DNA from: Synaphobranchus kaupii
Taxonomy: Eukaryota > Chordata > Actinopteri > Anguilliformes > Synaphobranchidae
Assembly (NCBI GenBank): GCA_029718625.1
Contig: CM056389.1
Location: 8,921,264-8,985,263 of the forward strand
Direction of reading: 5' to 3'
DNA: 64,000 nucleotides
Numbering within the stretch: the stretch's first letter is position 1; the number at the start of each line of letters is the position of its first letter. The translations under genes and the position numbers were made by a program. A model generated the notes under the pieces. It searched no databases and had not been told where the DNA came from. It was given only the letters and a program-made list of their open reading frames with translations. This document shows positions 1 through 9,482 of the stretch, in pieces.

Positions 1-3000
1 TTCGGGGGTTAAGGGGTTAGGGTTCGGGGGTTAAGGGGTTAGGGTTCGGGGGTTAAGGGGTTAGGGTTCGGGGGTTAAGGGGTTAGGGTTCGGGGGTTAA
101 GGGGTTAGGGTTCGGGGGTTGGGGTTAAGGGGTTAGGGTTCGGGGGTTAAGGGGTTAGGGTTCGGGGGTTAAGGGGTTAGGGTTCGGGGGTTAAGGGGTT
201 AGGGTTCGGGGGTTAAGGGGTTAGGGTTCGGGGGTTAAGGGGTTAGGGTTCGGGGGTTAAGGGGTTAGGGTTCGGGGGTTAAGGGGTTAGGGTTCGGGGG
301 TTAAGGGGTTAGGGTTCGGGGGTTAAGGGGTTAGGGTTCGGGGGTTAAGGGGTTAGGGTTCGGGGGTTAAGGGGTTAGGGTTCGGGGGTTAAGGGGTTAG
401 GGTTCGGGGGTTAAGGGGTTAGGGTTCGGGGGTTAAGGGGTTAGGGTTCGGGGGTTAAGGGGTTAGGGTTCGGGGGTTAAGGGGTTAGGGTTCGGGGGTT
501 AAGGGGTTAGGGTTCGGGGGTTAAGGGGTTAGGGTTCGGGGGTTAAGGGGTTAGGGTTCGGGGGTTAAGGGGTTAGGGTTCGGGGGTTAAGGGGTTAGGG
601 TTCGGGGGTTAAGGGGTTAGGGTTCGGGGGTTAAGGGGTTAGGGTTCGGGGGTTAAGGGGTTAGGGTTCGGGGGTTAAGGGGTTAGGGTTCGGGGGTTAA
701 GGGGTTAGGGTTCGGGGGTTAAGGGGTTAGGGTTCGGGGGTTAAGGGGTTAGGGTTCGGGGGTTAAGGGGTTAGGGTTCGGGGGTTAAGGGGTTAGGGTT
801 CGGGGGTTAAGGGGTTAGGGTTCGGGGGTTAAGGGGTTAGGGTTCGGGGGTTAAGGGGTTAGGGTTCGGGGGTTAAGGGGTTAGGGTTCGGGGGTTAAGG
901 GGTTAGGGTTCGGGGGTTAAGGGGTTAGGGTTCGGGGGTTAAGGGGTTAGGGTTCGGGGGTTAAGGGGTTAGGGTTCGGGGGTTAAGGGGTTAGGGTTCG
1001 GGGGTTAAGGGGTTAGGGTTCGGGGGTTAAGGGGTTAGGGTTCGGGGGTTAAGGGGTTAGGGTTCGGGGGTTAAGGGGTTAGGGTTCGGGGGTTAAGGGG
1101 TTAGGGTTCGGGGGTTAAGGGGTTAGGGTTCGGGGGTTAAGGGGTTAGGGTTCGGGGGTTAAGGGGTTAGGGTTCGGGGGTTAAGGGGTTAGGGTTCGGG
1201 GGTTAAGGGGGTTAGGGTTCGGGGGTTAAGGGGTTAGGGTTCGGGGGTTAAGGGGTTAGGGTTCGGGGGTTAAGGGGTTAGGGTTCGGGGGTTAAGGGGT
1301 TAGGGTTCGGGGGTTAAGGGGTTAGGGTTCGGGGGTTAAGGGGTTAGGGTTCGGGGGTTAAGGGGTTAGGGTTCGGGGTTAAGGGGTTAGGGTTCGGGGG
1401 TTAAGGGGTTAGGGTTCGGGGGTTAAGGGGTTAGGGTTCGGGGGTTAAGGGGTTAGGGTTCGGGGGTTAAGGGGTTAGGGTTCGGGGGTTAAGGGGTTAG
1501 GGTTCGGGGGTTAAGGGGTTAGGGTTCGGGGGTTAAGGGGTTAGGGTTCGGGGGTTAAGGGGTTAGGGTTCGGGGGTTAAGGGGTTAGGGTTCGGGGGTT
1601 AAGGGGTTAGGGTTCGGGGGTTAAGGGGTTAGGGTTCGGGGGTTAAGGGGTTAGGGTTCGGGGGGTTAAGGGGTTAGGGTTCGGGGGTTAAGGGGTTAGG
1701 GTTCGGGGGTTAAGGGGTTAGGGTTCGGGGGTTAAGGGGTTAGGGTTCGGGGGTTAAGGGGTTAGGGTTCGGGGGTTAAGGGGTTAGGGTTCGGGGGTTA
1801 AGGGGTTAGGGTTCGGGGGTTAAGGGGTTAGGGTTCGGGGGTTAAGGGGTTAGGGTTCGGGGGTTAAGGGTTAGGGTTCGGGGGTTAAGGGGTTAGGGTT
1901 CGGGGGTTAAGGGGTTAGGGTTCGGGGGTTAAGGGGTTAGGGTTCGGGGGTTAAGGGGTTAGGGTTCGGGGGTTAAGGGGTTAGGGTTCGGGGGTTAAGG
2001 GGTTAGGGTTCGGGGGTTAAGGGGTTAGGGTTCGGGGGTTAAGGGGTTAGGGTTCGGGGGTTAAGGGGTTAGGGTTCGGGGGTTAAGGGGGTTAGGGTTC
2101 GGGGGTTAAGGGGTTAGGGTTCGGGGGTTAAGGGGTTAGGGTTCGGGGGTTAAGGGGTTAGGGTTCGGGGGTTAAGGGGGTTAGGGTTCGGGGGTTAAGG
2201 GGTTAGGGTTCGGGGGTTAAGGGGTTAGGGTTCGGGGGTTAAGGGGTTAGGGTTCGGGGGTTAAGGGGTTAGGGTTCGGGGTTAAGGGGTTAGGGTTCGG
2301 GGGTTAAGGGGTTAGGGTTCGGGGGTTAAGGGGTTAGGGTTCGGGGGTTAAGGGGTTAGGGTTCGGGGGTTAAGGGGTTAGGGTTCGGGGGTTAAGGGGT
2401 TAGGGTTCGGGGGTTAAGGGGTTAGGGTTCGGGGGTTAAGGGGTTAGGGTTCGGGGGTTAAGGGGTTAGGGTTCGGGGGTTAAGGGGTTAGGGTTCGGGG
2501 GTTAAGGGGTTAGGGTTCGGGGGTTAAGGGGTTAGGGTTCGGGGGTTAAGGGGTTAGGGTTCGGGGGTTAAGGGGTTAGGGTTCGGGGGTTAAGGGGTTA
2601 GGGTTCGGGGGGTTAAGGGGTTAGGGTTCGGGGGTTAAGGGGTTAGGGTTCGGGGGTTAAGGGGTTAGGGTTCGGGGGTTAAGGGGTTAGGGTTCGGGGG
2701 TTAAGGGGTTAGGGTTCGGGGGTTAAGGGGTTAGGGTTCGGGGGTTAAGGGGTTAGGGTTCGGGGGTTAAGGGGTTAGGGTTCGGGGGTTAAGGGGTTAG
2801 GGTTCGGGGGTTAAGGGGTTAGGGTTCGGGGGTTAAGGGGTTAGGGTTCGGGGGTTAAGGGGTTAGGGTTCGGGGGTTAAGGGGTTAGGGTTCGGGGGTT
2901 AAGGGGTTAGGGTTCGGGGGTTAAGGGGTTAGGGTTCGGGGTTAAGGGGTTAGGGTTCGGGGGTTAAGGGGTTAGGGTTCGGGGGTTAAGGGGTTAGGGT

Positions 3001-6000
3001 TCGGGGGTTAAGGGGTTAGGGTTCGGGGGTTAAGGGGTTAGGGTTCGGGGGTTAAGGGGTTAGGGTTCGGGGGTTAAGGGGTTAGGGTTCGGGGGTTAAG
3101 GGGTTAGGGTTCGGGGGTTAAGGGGTTAGGGTTCGGGGGTTAAGGGGTTAGGGTTCGGGGGTTAAGGGGTTAGGGTTCGGGGGTTAAGGGGTTAGGGTTC
3201 GGGGGTTAAGGGGTTAGGGTTCGGGGGTTAAGGGGTTAGGGTTCGGGGGTTAAGGGGTTAGGGTTCGGGGGTTAAGGGGTTAGGGTTCGGGGGTTAAGGG
3301 GTTAGGGTTCGGGGGTTAAGGGGTTAGGGTTCGGGGGTTAAGGGGTTAGGGTTCGGGGGTTAAGGGGTTAGGGTTCGGGGGTTAAGGGGTTAGGGTTCGG
3401 GGGTTAAGGGGTTAGGGTTCGGGGGTTAAGGGGTTAGGGTTCGGGGGTTAAGGGGTTAGGGTTCGGGGGTTAAGGGGTTAGGGTTCGGGGGTTAAGGGGT
3501 TAGGGTTCGGGGGTTAAGGGGTTAGGGTTCGGGGGTTAAGGGGTTAGGGTTCGGGGGGTTAAGGGGTTAGGGTTCGGGGGTTAAGGGGTTAGGGTTCGGG
3601 GTTAGGGGGTTAAGGGGTTAGGGTTCGGGGGTTAAGGGGTTAGGGTTCGGGGGTTAAGGGGTTAGGGTTCGGGGGTTAAGGGGTTAGGGTTCGGGGGTTA
3701 AGGGGTTAGGGTTCGGGGGTTAAGGGGTTAGGGGTTCGGGGGTTAAGGGGTTAGGGTTCGGGGGTTAAGGGGTTAGGGTTCGGGGGTTAAGGGGTTAGGG
3801 TTCGGGGGTTAAGGGGTTAGGGTTCGGGGGTTAAGGGGTTAGGGTTCGGGGGTTAAGGGGTTAGGGTTCGGGGGGTTAAGGGGTTAGGGTTCGGGGGTTA
3901 AGGGGTTAGGGTTCGGGGGTTAAGGGGTTAGGGTTCGGGGGTTAAGGGGTTAGGGTTCGGGGGTTAAGGGGTTAGGGTTCGGGGGTTAAGGGGTTAGGGT
4001 TCGGGGGTTAAGGGGTTAGGGTTCGGGGGTTAAGGGGTTAGGGTTCGGGGGTTAAGGGGTTAGGGTTCGGGGGTTAAGGGGTTAGGGTTCGGGGGTTAAG
4101 GGGTTAGGGTTCGGGGGTTAAGGGGTTAGGGTTCGGGGGTTAAGGGGTTAGGGTTCGGGGGTTAAGGGGTTAGGGTTCGGGGGTTAAGGGGTTAGGGTTC
4201 GGGGGTTAAGGGGTTAGGGTTCGGGGGTTAAGGGGTTAGGGTTCGGGGGTTAAGGGGTTAGGGTTCGGGGGTTAAGGGGTTAGGGTTCGGGGGTTAAGGG
4301 GTTAGGGTTCGGGGGTTAAGGGGTTAGGGTTCGGGGGTTAAGGGGTTAGGGTTCGGGGGTTAAGGGGTTAGGGTTCGGGGGTTAAGGGGTTAGGGTTCGG
4401 GGGTTAAGGGGTTAGGGTTCGGGGGTTAAGGGGTTAGGGTTCGGGGGTTAAGGGGTTAGGGTTCGGGGGTTAAGGGGTTAGGGTTCGGGGGTTAAGGGGT
4501 TAGGGTTCGGGGGTTAAGGGGTTAGGGTTCGGGGGGTTAAGGGGTTAGGGTTCGGGGGTTAAGGGGTTAGGGTTCGGGGGTTAAGGGGTTAGGGTTCGGG
4601 GGTTAAGGGGTTAGGGTTCGGGGGTTAAGGGGTTAGGGTTCGGGGGTTAAGGGGTTAGGGTTCGGGGGTTAAGGGGTTAGGGTTCGGGGGTTAAGGGGTT
4701 AGGGTTCGGGGGTTAAGGGGTTAGGGTTCGGGGTTCGGGGGTTAAGGGGTTAGGGTTCGGGGGTTAAGGGGTTAGGGTTCGGGGGTTAAGGGGTTAGGGT
4801 TCGGGGGTTAAGGGGTTAGGGTTCGGGGGTTAAGGGGTTAGGGTTCGGGGGTTAAGGGGTTAGGGTTCGGGGGTTAAGGGGTTAGGGTTCGGGGGTTAAG
4901 GGGTTAGGGTTCGGGGGTTAAGGGGTTAGGGTTCGGGGGTTAAGGGGTTAGGGTTCGGGGGTTAAGGGGTTAGGGTTCGGGGGTTAAGGGGTTAGGGTTC
5001 GGGGGTTAAGGGGTTAGGGTTCGGGGGTTAAGGGGTTAGGGTTCGGGGGTTAAGGGGTTAGGGTTCGGGGGTTAAGGGGTTAGGGTTCGGGGGTTAAGGG
5101 GTTAGGGTTCGGGGGTTAAGGGGTTAGGGTTCGGGGGTTAAGGGGTTAGGGTTCGGGGGTTAAGGGGTTAGGGTTCGGGGGTTAAGGGGTTAGGGTTCGG
5201 GGGTTAAGGGGTTAGGGTTCGGGGGTTAAGGGGTTAGGGTTCGGGGGTTAAGGGGTTAGGGTTCGGGGGTTAAGGGGTTAGGGTTCGGGGGTTAAGGGGT
5301 TAGGGTTCGGGGGTTAAGGGGTTAGGGTTCGGGGGTTAAGGGGTTAGGGTTCGGGGGTTAAGGGGTTAGGGTTCGGGGGTTAAGGGGTTAGGGTTCGGGG
5401 GTTAAGGGGTTAGGGTTCGGGGGTTAAGGGGTTAGGGTTCGGGGGTTAAGGGGTTAGGGTTCGGGGGTTAAGGGGTTAGGGTTCGGGGGTTAAGGGGTTA
5501 GGGTTCGGGGGTTAAGGGGTTAGGGTTCGGGGGTTAAGGGGTTAGGGTTCGGGGGTTAAGGGGTTAGGGTTCGGGGGTTAAGGGGTTAGGGTTCGGGGGT
5601 TAAGGGGTTAGGGTTCGGGGGTTAAGGGGTTAGGGTTCGGGGGTTAAGGGGTTAGGGTTCGGGGGTTAAGGGGTTAGGGTTCGGGGGTTAAGGGGTTAGG
5701 GTTCGGGGGTTAAGGGGTTAGGGTTCGGGGGTTAAGGGGTTAGGGTTCGGGGGTTAAGGGGTTAGGGTTCGGGGGTTAAGGGGTTAGGGTTCGGGGGTTA
5801 AGGGGTTAGGGTTCGGGGGTTAAGGGGTTAGGGTTCGGGGGTTAAGGGGTTAGGGTTCGGGGGTTAAGGGGTTAGGGTTCGGGGGTTAAGGGGTTAGGGT
5901 TCGGGGGTTAAGGGGTTAGGGTTCGGGGGTTAAGGGGTTAGGGTTCGGGGGTTAAGGGGTTAGGGTTCGGGGGTTAAGGGGTTAGGGTTCGGGGGTTAAG

Positions 6001-6478
6001 GGGTTAGGGTTCGGGGGTTAAGGGGTTAGGGTTCGGGGGTTAAGGGGTTAGGGTTCGGGGGTTAAGGGGTTAGGGTTCGGGGGTTAAGGGGTTAGGGTTC
6101 GGGGGTTAAGGGGTTAGGGTTCGGGGGTTAAGGGGTTAGGGTTCGGGGGTTAAGGGGTTAGGGTTCGGGGGTTAAGGGGTTAGGGTTCGGGGGTTAAGGG
6201 GTTAGGGTTCGGGGGTTAAGGGGTTAGGGTTCGGGGGTTAAGGGGTTAGGGTTCGGGGGTTAAGGGGTTAGGGTTCGGGGGTTAAGGGGTTAGGGTTCGG
6301 GGGTTAAGGGGTTAGGGTTCGGGGGTTAAGGGGTTAGGGTTCGGGGGTTAAGGGGTTAGGGTTCGGGGGTTAAGGGGTTAGGGTTCGGGGGTTAAGGGGT
6401 TAGGGTTCGGGGGTTAAGGGGTTAGGGTTCGGGGGTTAAGGGGTTAGGGTTCGGGGGTTAAGGGGTTAGGGTTCGAGG
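1..6478 (+). repeat. 22-bp variant telomeric tandem array
   Basis: About 290 copies of a 22-bp unit made of three telomere-like words in fixed order: TTCGGGGG, TTAAGGGG, TTAGGG. The array is very homogeneous. Rare deviations are mostly one G gained or lost in a G run, plus a few rearranged units (near 121-132, 3600-3612 and 4728-4740). The G-rich strand reads 5' to 3' rightward. It gives way at about 6473 to canonical repeats. The composition has strong G-quadruplex potential. It is either a variant telomere or an amplified subtelomeric satellite; the fixed three-word order favours copying of a block over telomerase synthesis. Confidence 0.95.
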
Positions 6479-6571
6479 GTTAGGGTTAGGGTTAGGGTTA
6501 GGGGTTAGGGGTTAGGGTTAGGGTTAGGGTTAGGGTTAGGGGTTAGGGTTAGGGTTAGGGTTAGGGTTAGG
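6479..6571 (+). repeat. Canonical TTAGGG telomere tract, block 1
   Basis: About 15 TTAGGG units, a few with an extra G, lying between the variant 22-bp array and the 3' end of a PLE fragment. The last five bases (TTAGG) are shared with the retroelement terminus, so the exact boundary is ambiguous within 5 nt. Confidence 0.95.
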
Positions 6572-7090
6572 TTTTTAAGTTAAATCTTTATTTCCCAAGT
6601 CAACCCGTGTGAGGGCGCCTTGGGAAGGAAAGTTTGCGCTGGCCATTCAGGGTACTGCAACCTTTAAATTAGGAAGAATTTGGTCCCTACTTTGTTTTAC
6701 CAGCGTTTATTTAAACCCGCCGGGAATATGGTGTTAAGTTTTCTAATCCAATGTCTTTCTGCTCTACGTCTGTCCTCTTGTGTCCAGTTTATGTTAGCTT
6801 GAAGACCCGATATTTCTAGTGCGTCGAGTCCATGGTGTAGGAAGTGCGGTACTAGGTGTGTGTCCATTTCCCTATGGTTTTTAATGTTATATATGTGTTG
6901 TGCTAATCTAGTCCTAATTTCATTTCCTGTCTCCCCTACATATTTTACATTGCAGCGTTTGCACTGTATTGCATATACGCAGTTCTGTGTGTTTGCTGTA
7001 ATTGTTTGTCTGATAAGGTAGATTGTGTTTGTGGTGTTGTTCTTGATTGCCGTGCTCCGTCTGTGGAATGTCCGGCTTTGTGTGGGTGGG
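6567..7090 (-). mobile_element. 5'-truncated Penelope-like element fragment, telomere-flanked on both sides
   Basis: This is the last 524 bp of the same PLE that forms the following units, with its 3' end joined to TTAGGG repeats. It stops at a G-rich site (TGTGGGTGGG) inside the endonuclease coding region, and TTAGGG repeats start there directly. It differs from units 1-4 at several diagnostic sites (for example CCGCCGGG for CCGCTGGG near 6717 and a changed stretch near 6793-6799) and shares these with the copy at 24850, so it is a second subfamily. Confidence 0.9.
6697..7090 (-). pseudogene. PLE ORF2 C-terminal remnant (GIY-YIG endonuclease part)
   Basis: This is the 3' end of the reverse transcriptase/endonuclease ORF, with its stop codon at 6697-6699. 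It covers roughly the last 131 codons, including the VYAI and KYVGET parts of the GIY-YIG fold and the C-terminal Glu and Asn. The RT domain is missing because the copy is 5'-truncated at 7090. It cannot be expressed as an RT. Confidence 0.85.
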
Positions 7091-7149
7091 TTAGGGTTAG
7101 GGTTAGGGTTAGGGTTAGGGTTAGGGTTAGGGTTAGGGTTAGGGTTAGG
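7088..7149 (+). repeat. Canonical TTAGGG telomere tract, block 2
   Basis: About ten perfect TTAGGG units between the truncated PLE fragment on the left and the 3' end of PLE unit 1 on the right. Three G's are shared with the truncated fragment, and the final TTAGG with unit 1. Confidence 0.95.
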
Positions 7150-7164
7150 TTTTTAAGTTAAATC

Positions 7165-7170
7165 TTTATT
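7165..7170 (-). terminator. Poly(A) signal of PLE unit 1
   Basis: AATAAA on the minus strand, about 20 nt before the element's 3' terminus and about 105 nt after the ORF2 stop codon. The same hexamer recurs at the same place in every copy of the element. Confidence 0.6.
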
Positions 7171-7274
7171 TCCCAAGTCAACCCGTGTGAGGGCGCCTTG
7201 GGAAGGAAAGTTTGCGCTGGCCATTCAGGGTACTGCAACCTTTAAATTAGGAAGAATTTGGTCCCTACTTTGTT

Positions 7275-9482
7275 TTACCAGCGTTTATTTAAACCCGCTG
7301 GGAATATGGTGTTAAGTTTTCTAATCCAATGTCTTTCTGCTCTACGTCTGTCCTCTTGTGTCCAGTTTATGTTTGTTTGAAGACCCGATATTTCTAGTGC
7401 GTCGAGTCCATGGTGTAGGAAGTGCGGCACTAGGTGTGTGTCCATTTCCCTATGGTTTTTAATGTTATATATGTGTTGTGCTAATCTAGTCCTAATTTCA
7501 TTTCCTGTCTCCCCTACATATTTTACATTGCAGTGTTTGCACTGTATTGCATACACGCAGTTCTGTGTGTTTGCTGTAATTGTTTGTGTGATAAGATAGA
7601 TTGTGTTTGTGGTGTTGTTCTTGATTGCCGTGCTCCGTCTGTGGAATGTCCGGCTTTGTGTGGGTGGGGCGTTAATCTCCGGCAGTTTACTGCTGACCAG
7701 ATAATCCTTCAGGTTCCGGTTCCTTTTGTATGCCGAAACGATCCTGTGTTCCCGCAGTAGATTAGTATTTTGTAAGGTCCTGGTGAGGTTTTGTTTAATT
7801 TTCCTGTTGGCTGTTTGGCTTAATTTTGAGTAAGTTGTGATGAGCGGAATTATTTTCCTCGCGTCCCGTTGTTTTGGGGCCAAGAAGGTTTTCCGGATCT
7901 GTCTGAGGAAGGATCTGGAATATCCCCTTGGTTTTAACGCTTTGAATAGTGTTCTGGTTGCCTCCTCAAAATCTGCAGTTTGTGTGCAGATTCTCCTGAA
8001 TCTTAGAAGCTGTGATTTAATTAAGCCTCCGAATGTGTGTTTTGGGTGGAGACTGTCTTTATGTAGGAGTGCATGTGTGTCCGTGTCCTTAAAGAACACT
8101 TTTGTGTCTAGAGTGTGTGTTTGGGGAAATGAGGGTCCTTTGTATGTGGTGGTGTCCAAAAAATCTATATGTTCACTGTGTGTGGTATGTTTAATTGTTA
8201 TAGATGTGTGGTGTGTGTTGAGGATTTGTATGAAGTGTTGGAAGTCTTCTGTGCTGTGTGTCCATGTTCCCCAAATGTCATCTAAATATCTAAAGTAGTT
8301 TGTGGGGAGTTTGGGGCATTTTTTAAAAACCGTTTCCTCCCAGTGTGCCATGTAAATGTTGGCATACGCTGGTGCAAATTTTTTGCCCATCGCTGTGCCG
8401 CTGATTTGGAGGAAGAATTCTTTGTTGAATTCAAAGTCGTTTTTTGTAAGGCTTATTTCCAGTAGCTGTAGGAGAATTGTGTCCGGTCGATTGTTGTCCG
8501 GGTACTTCTCCATCCAGGTTTTAACTGCTGTTAGTCCCGCTGCTGTGTTTATGTTTGTGTAGAGGCTATCTATGTCGATGGTGAAAAGGGTGGCTTCCAC
8601 CGGTATTTTAGCGTTTTTAATTTTGTGTATGAAATCGTATGTGTCTTTGATGTAGCTATTGTGTTTTGTTGATAGCGGATTGAGGAAAAAATCCAAGTAT
8701 TCCGCTATTCTGTAGGACTCGCTGTTGCAGTCCGAAATAATAGGTCTCCCTGGCGGGACCTCGTACGGTACGCTCCAGGATTCCGGTGTCTTGTGTATTT
8801 TAGGGAGGAGGTAAAAAATTCTAGGTCGCGGGTTGTCCTCCCCCCTTAGGTAAAAGCTTTGCCGTTTTGTGATGTAATTATTTTCTACGAGTGTCCGTAT
8901 GATGGTGTGTATTTCCTGCGCTGTGTCCGGGTATATGGGTGCATTTAATTTTGTATAATGTGTCGTGTTGTTAAGTTGCCTGTAGGCCTCCTGCGTGTAT
9001 TGTGCCCTGTCCATGATGACTATTGCACTTCCCTTATCCGCTGGTTTGATTATTATGTGTTTGTTTTTGGCCAGTCGAAGAAGTGCTTGGCTTTCTCCTC
9101 TGTTGAGGTTGTTTTCATCTCTGTGGGTTTGTGGATTAAGTGTTGTAATTAGTGTGTTGTTTTCTAGGATTAAGTGTGTGATTTCTGGAGGCATGTCTTC
9201 CGGTCTGGGTTCCCAGTTTGATTTAGGTGTGAAGGGTGTCTGTTCCCTGGTTTCCGCCTCCTCAAAGAATACTGCCAGTTTTAGTTTCCTGTGGAACTCC
9301 TGGACTTGTCCCCTGAGGGTCTGTTTTTGTTTTTTGCGGGTATTAACCGTGGGAATGAACGACAGACCCCTATCCAGAAGGCTGTATTCATCCTGAGTGG
9401 GTGTATAATTGTTACTTAATAGTACTATATTTTTGTTCCCCTCCCTGTTTGTGCTTGGGTTTATGGGGATAGCTAGTTTAAA
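7275..9482 (-). CDS. PLE reverse transcriptase with C-terminal GIY-YIG endonuclease (ORF2, unit 1)
   Basis: This would copy the element RNA into DNA at a free 3' end. From the first ATG (9194) the protein is 639 aa. Motifs, in that numbering: DKG at 53-55, a PLE hallmark; RT motif A at 204-214 with Asp207; motif B (GTAMG) at 266-270; catalytic YLDD at 303-306; and a GIY-YIG domain at about 546-639 with VYAI, KYVGET, Arg570, Glu620 and Asn636, plus Cys546/552/555. The frame is open for 96 more codons upstream of that ATG and contains a PLE-like N-terminal block (LLDRGLSFIPT). It has no ATG there and begins at the slippery heptamer closing ORF1, so I annotate it from 9482 as the -1 frameshift product of ORF1. 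Initiation at 9194 on its own would lose that conserved block. Telomere-attaching PLEs known to me (Athena, Coprina) lack this type of C-terminal endonuclease. Unit 1 has no disabling mutation. Confidence 0.93.
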   Translation of the reverse strand, partial: FKLAIPINPSTNREGNKNIVLLSNNYTPTQDEYSLLDRGLSFIPTVNTRKKQKQTLRGQVQEFHRKLKLAVFFEEAETREQTPFTPKSNWEPRPEDMPPEITHLILENNTLITTLNPQTHRDENNLNRGESQALLRLAKNKHIIIKPADKGSAIVIMDRAQYTQEAYRQLNNTTHYTKLNAPIYPDTAQEIHTIIRTLVENNYITKRQSFYLRGEDNPRPRIFYLLPKIHKTPESWSVPYEVPPGRPIISDCNSESYRIAEYLDFFLNPLSTKHNSYIKDTYDFIHKIKNAKIPVEATLFTIDIDSLYTNINTAAGLTAVKTWMEKYPDNNRPDTILLQLLEISLTKNDFEFNKEFFLQISGTAMGKKFAPAYANIYMAHWEETVFKKCPKLPTNYFRYLDDIWGTWTHSTEDFQHFIQILNTHHTSITIKHTTHSEHIDFLDTTTYKGPSFPQTHTLDTKVFFKDTDTHALLHKDSLHPKHTFGGLIKSQLLRFRRICTQTADFEEATRTLFKALKPRGYSRSFLRQIRKTFLAPKQRDARKIIPLITTYSKLSQTANRKIKQNLTRTLQNTNLLREHRIVSAYKRNRNLKDYLVSSKLPEINAPPTQSRTFHRRSTAIKNNTTNTIYLITQTITANTQNCVYAIQCKHCNVKYVGETGNEIRTRLAQHIYNIKNHREMDTHLVPHFLHHGLDALEISGLQTNINWTQEDRRRAERHWIRKLNTIFPAGLNKRW

